A stretch of 64,000 nt of DNA, from NCBI RefSeq assembly GCF_036884655.1, contig NC_088327.1, positions 17,183,501 to 17,247,500 on the forward strand, written 5' to 3'. Below are positions 1 through 11,518 of the stretch, in pieces. The position numbers and the translations under genes are program-made. The DNA is from Musa acuminata AAA Group. Taxonomy: Eukaryota; Streptophyta; Magnoliopsida; Zingiberales; Musaceae. Within the stretch, counting starts at the first letter, position 1; each line of letters starts with the position of its first letter. The notes beneath the pieces are model-generated. The model made no database searches, was not told the origin of the DNA, and worked only from the letters and a program-made list of their open reading frames with translations.

Positions 1-1499
1 GAGTTGCGATGTCAACTGGCCGATTAGGCAATAGGCCGTAGGAGAGGACGATGCGTCGAATAATCGGATGAAGCGTCGAGGGACCAATGACATGCCGGAC
101 AACTTGGTTAATTGCTTAGGATTAATTGTCTCGATCGAAGTTTTGTTTTACATGTGCAGGATTAACTACGATGGAAGTAAGACATGCAGCAGGAGTAGCG
201 CCGGAGTCAAGACTATGATCACGTTGGGAGTTCGAGAGTTCGATGGAAGTCCGGACGGTCGTTGGAGGTTCTACGGGAACAAATCTAAGAAGTCTAGGAG
301 CTTGCCAAAAAAAGCTCGTCGGAACTCACCAAGTGGATCGTCACAAGTCCAGGAGTTTGCCGGAAGTCCGCAAGAGCATCATCGAGGGTTCATCAGATGA
401 TCAACGGAAGTTCGCTGGAAGAAGCGATTGACGCACCGGAGCAAGTTGCATTAAATGTCTTAAGAAATGTCATAGTTAGTATGTAGATTCAGTTAGGAAT
501 GGGAGGTGATCCCATTAACTTAATCTTGGGGCAATTGGGCCCTTGACAAACCCAAATTGGGTCGAATAGATCAACACATTCGGACCAGAATTCCTGCCAG
601 GCGGTGGCATCGCCTAGGAGATCGTCTCCCAGGAAAGCTGGGCGGTGCAACCACCCCAGTCAGGCGGTGGCACCGCCTGGGCTCAGTCTCCGAGCAAGAC
701 TAGGCGGTGAAACCACCCCTGACAAGCGGTGGAACCGCTTGAGCTCGGTCTCCGAGCTCTGCCAGGCGGTGCAACCGCCCTAGTTAGGCAGTGGCACCGC
801 CAGGGCTCAATCTCCAAGCGAGACTAGGGGGCGGTTGTACCGCCCCAGTCTCCGAGCTGCCAGGTGGTTGTACCGCCCCAATCAGGAGGTGGTACCGCTA
901 GGACCTTGGAAATCCGGGAGATGATATTTTTGAGCTCCAAATTCAAACCAGATTGGAGCCTTATAAATACCCCTCCCATCCCTGGGTAAAACACACAAGT
1001 ACAGAGAGATTAAAAGAGAGAAAATGCTGCTGCAATCTCTAGAATTTCCCCCCTCTAACTTAAATGTTAGAATTCTGTTTAAGAGAGGAGAGTGAGTGCT
1101 TGTAAGGGTTGTCTCCTAAACCCAGTAAAAGGAGAAGAGGGGTGTAAGAAGGAGGTTGATCTTCGCTTAGTAAAGGAAGATCGTTAGTGGATGTCGGTGG
1201 CCTCGATGGAAGAGGAATCAGAGGAGTGGATGTAGGTCACGATTGATTGAACCACTATAAACTCTCGTCTTCTTTGGTTTGCATTTATTCTTGCTACTTA
1301 CCTTACTGCAAACCTCCATATGTGCTTTACTTCCTCATTACTTTTGCTGCACTCATTTATGAACTCGCTTTCAAGTTAAGTTTTTGAAAATGATTTTACG
1401 TCGGAAACGATTTCATCGTACGAACGTAGTTTTAAATTCTCGAAAGTTTTCCACTGCACTAATTCACCTCCCCCCCTTTTAGTGCTCTTGATCCTAACA
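1..1499 (+). mobile_element. LTR of a SIRE/Maximus-like Ty1-copia element, cut by window start
   Basis: The right end reads AGTGCTCTTGATCCTAACA after a pyrimidine-rich stretch, as in the LTR copies ending at 8526 and (reversed) starting at 4866. A TATA-like TTATAAATAC at 961-972 and the R/U5-type block 1140-1260 (an imperfect match to 8170-8290) support an LTR. No primer-binding site follows at 1500, so this is a solo or broken LTR. Its start lies outside the window. Confidence 0.7.
594..905. repeat. array of short palindromes built on GGCGGT...ACCGCC
   Basis: About eight imperfect copies of a self-complementary motif of the kind GGCGGTGGCACCGCC follow each other every 35-45 bp in the U3 part of the LTR. 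Equivalent arrays occur in the other related LTRs at about 5465-5625, 10310-10500 and 11965-12245. Each copy can form a small hairpin. Confidence 0.75.
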
Positions 1500-2103
1500 A
1501 AAATTACAACAGTAAAAAGTATTGGTGATAGGAGAATACCATATCTCTTGATGCAATTAGAGGTGACGGTAGTAGATTGATTTGATCTACGACAAAAGTT
1601 AATAGTGGAGATGGCAACGTCAAGAGCAATTGTGAGAATTGCTTGGTTGGTGGTGGGTGGCAGGGGTGGTAGTAAAAGCAACAAGATTGCAACTCTAATA
1701 CTAGATGATAGAACCCTAGAGGAATTCTATGTAGATTGATCTTTGAGAGGGATCAACCCTTGGAATGCTATAGGGGTTCTACACTCCTAGAAGTCAGCCA
1801 AATGGCTGCAATTGTAGATAGATCTTATTCTCAAAGAGATGGAGGCTACATGCTTATATAGGGCTCCAAACCCTAGCCCTAGGGGTTGCTTCCTAAGTAA
1901 GTTTCCCCTTTTGCCCTTAACCCTAACCGACCGGCCCAACAAAAGGGGGGGCGGCAGCTAGGAAGCCCAAAGGCCCAAATATAAATCCTAGCCACTCTTC
2001 TTTATAGGATAGAGGCGGCTAGGTGGGGTTTATTACAATCTCATAGGTTTTTTATTAGTTGCTTCTTGGTTGAGTAGGACTCAACCCTACTAGGGTCCTA
2101 TCA
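1500..2103 (-). mobile_element. gypsy remnant: leader, primer-binding site and 5' LTR, minus strand
   Basis: The LTR is 1706-2103, starting TGATAGAACCCTAG and ending GGGTCCTATCA, 398 bp. It has the same layout as the 376-397 bp LTRs of the gypsy element in SUD1 intron 1. A degraded reverse-complement primer-binding site (CTCTAATACTAGA, about 1693-1705) abuts it. The leader at 1545-1705 resembles 21800-21943. Everything beyond the leader is missing. Confidence 0.65.
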
Positions 2104-2484
2104 TATTAATCCTTAGACTTGTGATGAGGCTATTACAAGTATAGACTCTAGAAAGTGACAAGAAGTCATGAATTATGAGATGAATTCCATGTACTCTAAC
2201 AAGGTTTAGAGCATAGTTGATGCACTTGAGGGTATCGTACCCATTGGTTGCAAGTGGATCTTCAAGAAGAAGATCAGAGTAGATAGAAATGTGGAGACCT
2301 ATAAAGCAAGACTAGTGGCTAAGGGGTATTGTTAAAGGTAATGTGTTAACTATAACGAAACCTTCTCACCTATAGCTATGTTGAATCCATCTAAATTTTA
2401 TTAGCTATTACAGCACACTATGACTATGAGATTTGACGTATGGGTATGAAAACTGTGTTTCTCAATGACAACCTTGAGGAGAAG
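2104..2484 (+). pseudogene. Ty1-copia reverse transcriptase fragment (not SIRE type)
   Basis: Conceptual translation around 2240-2340 gives the copia RT signature CKWIFKKK ... YKARLVAKGY, and near 2450-2480 FLNDNLEEKVY. Stops and frameshifts interrupt it throughout. It ends abruptly near 2485 and is followed by RT sequence of a second copia lineage that restarts at an earlier point of the domain. The two are therefore separate fragments joined by rearrangement or nested insertion. Confidence 0.65.
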
Positions 2485-2543
2485 GTATATAGATGCTCAC
2501 CCCGAGGTATATAGATGCTCACATTATGATTGGAAGTATGTAA

Positions 2544-4180
2544 ATGCTCATCCTAAAGAGCTAATCATTGGAGATACATTAAAACGTGTTCAAACTCGCT
2601 CTTCACTTCAGAATTTCTATGCTATTATAGTCCTTTTATCTCAAATTGAACCAAAATGTATTGACGAAGCCTTAAAAGATGATTCATGGGTTATTGTAAT
2701 GCAAAAGGAGTTAAATCAATTTGAGAGAAATGAGGTGTGGAAGCTTGTTCCTAGACCTAGTGACAATTTAATAATTGGTACTAAATGGGTCTTTAGAAAC
2801 AAGCAAGATGAACTTGATATCATGGTTAGAAACAATGCTAAATTAGTGGTCAAAGGTTTCAAACAAGAAGAAGGTATCGATTATGAAGAGACATTCACTC
2901 CTATAGCTAGACTTGAAACTATAAGGATTTTCCTTGTCTATGGTAGTTATAATAATTTTAAGTTATTTTAAATGGATGTTAAAAGTGCTTTTCTAAATGG
3001 CTTTATTTCCAAAGAAGTTTATGTTGAACAACCACTCGAATTTGAGAATGCTAATTTTCTGAATCATGTTTTTAAGTTGTCTAAAGCTCTCTATAGTTTG
3101 AAATAAGTCTCAAAGGCTTGATATAAGAGACATAGTTCCTTTTTAATTAAGAATGATTTTTTGAAAGGCAAAGTTGATACCATATTATTTATTAAATATT
3201 TTAAAAATAATTTTCTTGTAGTTCAAATTTATGTTGATAATATTATTTTTAGTTCTACGAGTGAGTCTTTATGTGAATATTTTACCAAAAGTATAAGCCA
3301 AGAATTTGAAATTAGCTTAATGGGTAAATTAATTTTTTTCTTAAGATTACACATTAAGTAACTAAGTGATGAAATTTTTGTTAGTCAAACTAAATATACT
3401 TTAGATGTATTAAAACGGTTCAATATGGATAGTTCTAAGGCTATTAACATACCAATGAGCACTTCCATAAAGTTAGATATGGACAATAATGGAAAAAATT
3501 TTGATCAAAAGATTTATAGAGGTATGATATGTAGTTTACTATATCTCACCGCAACTAGACTGGACATTATGTTTAGTGTTAGATTATGTGCTAGATTTCA
3601 ATCTAATTCTGAGCAATCTCACATAAAAGCTGCTAAGAGGATTTTCAGATATTTAAAAGGAACTTATAATATATGATTATGGTATCTAAAATCAAAAATT
3701 TTAAATTAATTATTTATGCCGATGTTGATTTTGTTGGATGTAGAATAGATTGAATAAGCACATTTGAAACATATCAACTCTTAGTCATACACTTGTTTCT
3801 TGGTCTTCCAATAAATAAAATTTTGTTGCATTATCCATAGTTGAAGCTGAATATATAGCCGCAGGTGCATGTTGTGCATAAGTTATTTGGATGAAAAATA
3901 CTTTAAAAGACTATGTAATTTATTTGAAAAATATTCCTATAAAATATGATAACACTAGTGTAATATGTTTAACAAAGAATCTCATTTAATACTCCAGAAC
4001 TAAATATATTGATATTAGACATCATTTTGTTAGAGATCATATTAATAATCAGGATATATCTCTATAATTTATTGATACAAAACATCATTTAGCTGATATT
4101 TTTATGAAACCATTGAATGAGAAATAATTTGATTTTATTAAAAGAGAATTAGGTATGTTAAATCTTCATAATTCATGAAT
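2544..4180 (+). pseudogene. SIRE/Maximus-type copia pol remnant (RT and RNase H)
   Basis: Three open stretches (2544-2971, 3161-3361, 3425-3676) encode successive parts of a copia reverse transcriptase. Visible motifs are TKWVFRNK, a VKGFKQEEGIDY block, YVDNIIF at the catalytic YVDD position (second Asp changed to Asn), and a RYLKGT block at the RNase H entry. A decayed RNase H follows, with an EAEYIAAGACC-like block (3847-3880) and a TKYIDIRHHF block (4000-4030). Protease and integrase are absent on the 5' side. At least ten in-frame stops make it non-functional. It belongs to the same copy as the 3' LTR at 11519-12805. Confidence 0.8.
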
Positions 4181-4865
4181 TCCTCTTATACATTTTTCAG
4201 ATTTCTTGGTTTTTCGTAACTTGAGTTTTCTTTTTAAATCGAGATCGTTTCCTTCATTCCTCTTCAATTCACCAAAAAAGAGATTTCATTCATGGATTTT
4301 TGATATACTTGATCTTTTATGTGATGATCATGTTCTTGAATCCTTCCTCCTTCTTACGAAAGTAAAAATTTATTTATGGACTTTTGGTATACTTTATCTT
4401 TTATGAGATGATCTTTTTCATATGAATCCTTCCTCTTTCTATTTACAAAAGTAGAATTTTGATTCATGGACTTTCGGAACTTATGACTTGATTTTTTTTC
4501 TTTATGTGATGAATGAATTCTTCCCTTCTTCTTCTTCTTCTTCTTCTTCTTTTTTTTGGACAAAGAGGAGAAAGAAACTAACTAGCATCTCAAGAAAAGC
4601 AAAAATACTAGCTTGCACATCTTAAAAGATTTAAAAGTGCTTGCACATCTAAAGAGAAGTGCTAATTTGCCCATGTCAAGAAGTAAAAGTTGCTATCCTA
4701 TACATCTCAAAAGTTGTTATTTTGATTAACTTGCTAGCTTGCATGTTCTAAAGTGATGTAAAACTTGCGTACATGGTCCAAATATTTATTGAACGTTTCT
4801 CCTTTTTGTTGATGACAAAGGAGGAGAAATGATAAATGTTTGGTATCATGAAATGATGAATGCTT
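4181..4865 (+). mobile_element. 3' non-coding spacer of the SIRE-like element, left half
   Basis: AT-rich sequence after the RNase H remnant holds a (CTT)n run at 4528-4551 and a block containing GATGACAAAGGAGGAG (4811-4826). The last five bases, TGCTT, are duplicated at 11046-11050, where the same spacer resumes. This shows that the spacer was split by an insertion. No coding sequence is seen. Confidence 0.7.
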
Positions 4866-6213
4866 TGTTAGGAACGAGTCGGCACTAAGAGAGGTGGGGG
4901 TGAAGGGGGGGTGAGGGTGAATTAGTACAGTGGATAAAAACATCTTCGATTCAAAAATCTTCATTTCGATTAAACTCGTTTCAGAAAGATATTAAACTTG
5001 AAAGAATTTGTAAGAGTGTAATGAGAAAATAAAGCAAGTAAGGAAGTTTGCAGTAAGGTAAATTGCACAAATAGAAAAGCAAACCAGATTTTTATAGTGG
5101 TTCGGTCGTCGTGACCTACATCCACTCCATCAATTCCTCTTCCGTCAAGGCCACCGGCATCCACTAATGATCTTCCTTCAATGGACGAAGATCAACTACC
5201 CTTTTATACTCTTTCTCCTTTTCACGGGTTTAGGAGACAACCCTTACAACCTTTATTTCTTAGACCTCACTTCTCCCTTTAGAATAACTTTCTAAATACT
5301 AGGAAGAAGGGACTCTAAACCCTAAGAGAGTTTCTAATTTTGCTTTCCCCCTTTTCCAACTCAATTTCGTACTCAATTCTTACTACTCCATGCAGGAATA
5401 GTTGGGGTATTTATAGACCCCAAATGGCTTCAAAATTGGAGCCAAAAAAGGTCTCATCCCGGGTTTCTCAGGTCCTGACGATACCACTGCCTATGCTGGG
5501 CGGTACCACTGCCTGTGCTGGGTGGTACCACCGTCTGTAGCACTAACACTAGGCAATACCACCGCCTAGGAGACTATGTTTGGGTGATACCACCACCCAA
5601 ACTGGTGGTACGACCACTTGACAATCTTGGAGACTGAGTCTGAGTAATACCACTGCTTGACATAGTCTTAGAGATTGTGCCACGACGGTGCCACCTATTG
5701 GGTCACTGTTTGAGTCTTTCACTTAGCCCAACATAACCTAAACTTGGGCCCAGTTGGCCCCTAATTGAGTTGGCTTAATTACATTCTAAACTAACTCAAT
5801 TATACTCTAAACTAACTCGATCTATACATAATCAATTACAAGCGAATCTTATGTTGTCGGGTATGTCATTGGTTCTTCCGGCGCTTCGTCCAATCTTTCG
5901 GTGCATTGTCCTCTCCTTCGGCATATTTCCCAATCAGCATGTTGTCTTCTCATAACATCCGATCTCCTTGGCGCAATGTCCGATCTTCTTGGCCCGATGC
6001 CTGAATTCACAGACCGAAGCCTTCTGCCGACATGTCGACCGATCCTCCGACCCGACATCCATTCTTTTGATATATTTGCTCCGGCCCAACATTTGATTCC
6101 TCCTGCTTTAATCGATTTGCCTTTTCTGATCGAAGCTAGTCCTGCGTCACTTAAACGTACATTAGATGACAAATATATCAATTGATTTTATCATCAAAAT
6201 TTGAGATTCAACA
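4866..6213 (-). repeat. intact 3' LTR of the nested SIRE-like element (1,348 bp)
   Basis: Read on the minus strand it starts TGTTGAATCTC and ends ACTCGTTCCTAACA. It contains a TATA-like block (minus-strand CTATAAATA, about 5408-5416), the palindrome array at 5465-5625, and a C-rich tract near its end. A purine tract lies immediately next to it at 6214-6229, as expected for the 3' LTR. Confidence 0.85.
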
Positions 6214-8027
6214 ATCTCCCCCCTTTTGATGATGATAACCAATTGATGATGGAGTTAACCTTAACTCCCCCTATCAATATACCATATTAATAGAACCTTG
6301 AATTCAAATTGAATTCAAGTCAAAGCAAATTTCATCATGAATATTTGCAACACATTATATGCATATCATCAACATAACTTCTCCCCCTTTGTCATCGACA
6401 AAAAGGAGAAGTGCATGTAGCTAATTTTTTGATATATAATATCAATTCATTACAATATAATATCAAGTTTTATCATCATGCAAGCTAGTAATTTTTTTTA
6501 TAAAAAATTTTACACCTTTTGATATATGCAAGATAGCAAGATTTTTTGCATCTACTTAAAATGTGCAAGCTAGCATTTTTACATTTCCAACAATTCTTTC
6601 TTCATGTAATTTGTAAATTAACAAATTTAGTAAGTTTTACATAATTTTAGAACATGCAAGCTAGCAAATTTTACATATATGAAAGTTGGCAAAATTTTTG
6701 CATCTTTTGAGATGAGCAAGCTTTTTGCTTCTCTTTATGATGTGCAAACTAGCAACTTTTTCCTTCTTCTTGAAGTATGCAAGCTAGCAAACTTCTATTA
6801 AATGTGTAAGATAGCATGTTTTTCTCTTTTGAGAAGTATAATTTTTTGCTTCTTATGCAAAGCGCGATCTAGCAAAAACTTTACATCATTTTATAACATG
6901 CAAGCTAGCAATTTGGCAAGTGTTACTTCTCTTTGAAGTATGAAGGTTAGCAAGTTTTTAAAAAAGAGTATAAGATAGCAAGCTGGTAAAATTTGCTCCC
7001 CCCGTATCATTGTCAAATAGAAGGGAATAATACAATATTGTAATTCTTTTCCATATTAGTAAATTTTAAATTAGACAAAGGTAACGTATCAATCTTATTT
7101 CAATATGTTTGTGCATCATTATAATTTCAAATTAAAACATGCATAATTTCAAAACCTTACATATCATCCTTACTTTATATATGATACCAAAAATAAATTA
7201 ATCATTACTATGGGCATATCATATATGATACTCAAGCATTCATGAAACATCATTTTGGGCATAACATTCATGATGCTAAGACATTAAAATTTTTAAGCAT
7301 TTATCACTTAATGCATTAAATCAACAATTTGATCATGATACCAAACATTCATCATTTCTCCCATACTAAATCATCATGTATATTTTTAACATATAAAATC
7401 ATCATTACATGCATAATCATCATAGATAATTTCAAATTATAAAATCATCAAATATGATACAAATATTTATTTTCAAAACATTCATCATTATGTTCAACTC
7501 ATTTAATTTATCAAATCAACAAAGTCACTTTCAAGATATTCAAAATGAAATAAATAGATTTATCAATCACTTGAAATGCAAGTGATTTCCTTTCTCCCCT
7601 TTGTCATTGTAAATAAGAAAGAAAAAGAGAGAAATAATGCATAACAAAACTCAAGTCATAAATTTTTAAAATGTCAAGTAGCATATCATGGTTTATTAGG
7701 ATAAGTCTTCTTTTTAGTGAATAGCAAAAAGAATAGTAGGAGAACAAAGTATGAAAAATCTTAATTTATGATAATCAAAAGAACATTCATGATTCATTTG
7801 GATAATTTTCCTCCTTAGTAAATGGTAAAAAGAAACATAGGAGATATAAGATTTTGATTCATAAATCTCAAGAATATGTGAAAGATTTGGATAAAAGTCA
7901 TTCAAATCTAAATCATTAAAATCATTTTCATAATCCAAGAGATTCATAAAAATGATACAAATAGATTCATCAATCTCCTTTTTTTTGAAAACTCGATAGG
8001 GTAGGGATTGAAAATTTAAAAAAAAAT
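6214..8027 (-). mobile_element. 3' spacer and polypurine tract of the nested SIRE-like element
   Basis: The minus strand reads AAAAGGGGGGAGAT just before the LTR, a polypurine tract. The rest is AT-rich (ATCATG / ATGCAAGCTAGC motifs repeated many times) and carries no coding frame. The same motifs occur, in plus orientation, at 11046-11500 in the host element. Confidence 0.7.
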
Positions 8028-8528
8028 ACTAATTGAGTTAAAAAAGGGGAAAAGAAAAATTGAAAACTCTCTTACGATTTAGAGTCCCTTCTTCCTAGTA
8101 TTTAGAAAGTTCTTCTAAAGGGAGAGTGAGGTCTAAGAAGGAGAGGTTATAAGGGTTGTCTCCTAAACTCATGAAAAGGAGAAAGAATATAAAAGGGTAG
8201 TTGATCTTTGCCCATTGAAGGAAGATCGTTAGTGGATGCCGGTGGCATTGACGGAAGAGGAATCGACGGAGTGGATGTAGGTTATGACGATCGAACCACT
8301 ATAAAAATCTGGTTTACATTTCTATTTGTGCAATTTACCTTACTAAAAACTTCCTTACTTGCTTTACTTTCTCATTGCACTCTTACGAACGCTTTCAAGT
8401 TTAATATCTTTCCGAAATGAGTTTAATCAAAATGAAGATTTTTAAACCGATGACGTTTTTATCCGCTGCACTAACTTATTCCCCCCCCCCCCCCCCCCCT
8501 CTCGTAGTGCTGACTCATTCCTAACAAT

Positions 8529-8541
8529 TGGTATCTGAGTC
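8529..8541 (+). promoter_or_regulatory. tRNA-Met-type primer-binding site
   Basis: TGGTATCTGAGTC lies two bases after the LTR end CCTAACA (8526). It resembles the TGGTATCAGAGC initiator-tRNA site used by the other elements here, with changes that would weaken pairing. Confidence 0.75.
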
Positions 8542-8559
8542 ATGTCTTTCTCATTTAGT

Positions 8560-9530
8560 TTAACACCTAAGAGAAATAACTCTTTTTGGCTTTCAAGAGG
8601 GCTTTTTTATCGTTCGTCCTCCCATGTTCAATAGGATGGACTATACCTATTGAAAACTTGAATGAGAGTTTTCTTGCTTTCTATAGATTTGAATTTATGG
8701 AATATTGTCGAAAGTGATATTCAAAAGTCTTCTACTTCAATGAGAATAGAATGATTTGGAGAAAAAAATTTTTTCTTTAAATGCTAGAGCTATGAATGCT
8801 CTATTTTATGCCTTAGACAAAAATGAATTCAATTTGATTTCTACTTACGAAATGACTTTTGACATTTAGCACACACTTGAAATTACACACGAAGGCACTA
8901 GTAGAGTTAAAGACTATAAAATAAATATTTTGATGCGTGATTTTAAATTGTTTCATATGAAGCAAAGCGAAACTATTGTTGACATGTACACCCGTTTTAC
9001 GGATGTCCTCAATAGTTTAAAAGCTCTTGGCAAATATTTTTAAAATTTGAACTTATAAACAAAAATATAATATCTCTTTTTAAAAATTGGGATCCGAAAC
9101 TAACCGTAATACAAGAAGTAAAGAATTTGAACTTACTTTTCACTTAATGAACTTATTGAGTCTTTAATAATCTATGAAATGAATTGTATGACACATGTTG
9201 AATATGATGAACTTTAGAAGAACCTTCCAAAGAACAGGAAGGATTTGATACTTAGAACAAATGAAGACCACTCGAGCGAAAGCTCAAGTGATGATGACTT
9301 TGAAATCTTGATTATAAAGCTTAAAAAATTCTTAAAATAATAATCTAAGAACAAAAATAAACTTAAAAAGAATACAATTATTTGCTATGAATGCAAGAAG
9401 AAGGAAACACCTTGGGACGAAACGAGTACCTCCGAAGACGAGGAGCAAATCGATGAAGACGAAGTGACAAACTTCGCTTTGATGACTCTCAATGACGAGG
9501 TAACTAAAATTCCTTTACTTTATTTCAAAA
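8560..9530 (+). pseudogene. SIRE-type copia gag remnant
   Basis: Translated fragments match plant copia gag of the UBN2 type. Examples are HTLEITHEGTSRVKDYK near 8870-8925 and SETIVDMYTRFTDVLNSLK near 8965-9024, with a partial zinc knuckle (CYECKKK) at 9388-9408. Frameshifts and stops break it. Coding similarity ends near 9530 without passing into protease or integrase. Confidence 0.7.
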
Positions 9531-10217
9531 TTATGTGATGCTTTTCATGAGTTATTTTTTAAATTTAGAAATAAAAAAATATTGGGATCATGCTAGTAAT
9601 TTTGAAATTGATAATTATATGTTTTATGAAAATATAACAAAATGTTAATATAATGCTTGTAGACCTAGTAAGATTAATCTTATATATGTGTTTAAGAAGT
9701 CATAATGTGTATCATATTGATTTTTATATTTCTTTTTTATTTTGATTAAAGATGTCTTATGTTCAATGAAACCATGTTTGATATTTTAATGAAAATATTA
9801 AAAGTTTTGGTACAATGCTTGATGATTTTATTCTATGTATGAGATTTTGAAGCTATACATGATGATATTTGTGATTTATTGATCTTGATGATTTTTGTAA
9901 TAATACTTGCACATAAAAAAAGACTAATTCCTTGTATGAAACAATTATGTGTATCTTGATGATTTTGTATTACTTTTCAGTTTTAAATATGATGGATGGT
10001 TTTCTTGAGCATACTTATATGAAATCAATCATATAAAATGAAATATATAAAAAGGAAAATATATTATCATTGGAATCAAAATAATAAATCAAATCGCTTG
10101 TTTAAAAGAAACCTTATGTTTAACGTGATTGGTCTTTATGTTTTGGTTTTAATCGATGATGAATAGATTTGGCATAAAATAAAAGGGCATCAATCACATA
10201 AATTGAAACAAAAAAGA

Positions 10218-11045
10218 GTACTCAATGTAGGAATAGCTAGGGTATTTATAGATCCAAAATGATTTCAAAATTGGAGCCAAAATGGTCTCATCCTAGGTTT
10301 CCTAAGTCCTGGCGGTACCACTACCTGTGCTGGGCGGTACCACCGCTTGTAGCACTGACACTAGGTGGTACCAGTGCCCAGTCTGGTAGTACCACCGCTT
10401 GGGAGACTATATCTAGGTGGTACCACCACCCAGACTGGCGATACCACTGCTTGACTGTCTCGGAGACTGAGTCTGGGCGGTACCATCGCCTGACAGAGTC
10501 TCGGAGACTATGCCACGACGATGCCACCTACTGGGTCATTGTTTGGGTCTTTCACTTGGCCCAACACAACCCAAACTTGGGCCTAGTTAGCCCCTAATTG
10601 AGTTGGCCTAATTACATTCTAAACCGACTCAACTAGACTCTCAACTAACTCGATCTAGACATAATTGATTATAAGCGAATCTTATGTTGTCCTACATGTC
10701 ATTGGTTCTTCCAGCGCTTCGTCCAATCTTTCAGCGTATCATCCTCTCCTTCGGCATATTGCCCAATCAGCATGTTGCCTTCTCACAACATCTGATCTCC
10801 TTGGCGCAATGTCCGATCTTCTTAGCCTGATGCCCGAATTCACGGACCGAAGCCTTTTACCAACACGTTGACCGCTCCTCCGGCCCGACGTCCAATCTTC
10901 TGACATGTTTACTCTGGCCCAACGTCCGATTTCTGCTGCTTTAATTGATTTACCTTTCTGATCAAAGCTAGTCCTACGTCTCTTAAATGCATATTAGATG
11001 AGAAACACATCAATTGATTTCATCATCAAAATCCAAGATTCAACA
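10218..11045 (-). repeat. remaining half of the nested element's 5' LTR
   Basis: It aligns by eye with 5371-6213, including the palindrome array at 10310-10500 and the end CAAGATTCAACA next to the target duplication. It lacks the first 500 bp or so of the LTR, which are found inverted at 8028-8526. Confidence 0.8.
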
Positions 11046-11518
11046 TGCTTTAGTATCATATATGTTATGCCTAAAATAATGTTATGTTATGCTCAAAATG
11101 ATGTTATTTTTAGTATCATGTATGAAATGATGAATGCTTTAGTATCATGTATGTTATGCCTAAAATAATGTTAATTTTGGTATGCATGAAATGATAAATG
11201 CTTTAGTATCATGTATGTTAAGCCCAAAGTGAGGTTGATCTATTTTTGGTATCATGCATGTAATAACGATGAATTGTAATGTTTTAAAATTGTGCATGTT
11301 ATTTTTTGATAATTTGAAACTATAATGATGCATAATGTATGAAATTTTGATATAATATATTGCATTTGATCACTATGATCGAAATTGTTTTAACTTGAAT
11401 TCAAAGGTTATGATTCCTTTTAAATACAAGTTTGTCTTGTTTCAATATGACATATAGATACGAGGAGTTAAGGTTAATTATATCATCAATTGGTTGTCAT
11501 CATCAAAAAGGGAGAGAT
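11046..11518 (+). mobile_element. 3' spacer and polypurine tract of the older SIRE-like element
   Basis: The spacer interrupted at 4865 resumes here with repeated TAGTATCATGTATG motifs and ends in the purine tract AAAAAGGGAGAGAT (11505-11518). Confidence 0.7.

Larger units (their letters stand above)
8028..10217 (+). mobile_element. inverted internal block: half LTR, primer site and gag
   Basis: This block is in plus orientation inside a minus-strand element. It begins with the R/U5 end of the LTR (8028-8526, 499 bp), followed by a primer-binding site, gag remnant, and AT-rich spacer. The complementary LTR half is 10218-11045 (828 bp). The two halves sum to 1,327 bp against 1,348 bp for the intact LTR, and both break at the same LTR position (near TACTCAAT, about 5370 in the intact copy). 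An inversion is the simplest explanation. Confidence 0.75.
4866..11045 (-). mobile_element. nested SIRE-like non-autonomous LTR element, TSD TGCTT
   Basis: The 6,180-bp insert starts TGTTAGGAACGAG and ends AAGATTCAACA, and is flanked by TGCTT (4861-4865 and 11046-11050). The two outer LTR segments are both in minus orientation. Between them lie a long spacer, a primer-binding site, and a decayed gag, but no protease, integrase or RT, so the element needed proteins from elsewhere. The middle part (about 8028-10217) is inverted relative to the rest. It sits in the 3' spacer of an older relative. Confidence 0.85.

Noticed and set aside
4866..8526. Reading 4866-8526 as one element with LTRs in opposite orientation
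   Set aside because: The right-hand LTR piece is only part of an LTR, has no flanking TGCTT, and its missing half is at 10218-11045; an inversion explains all parts.
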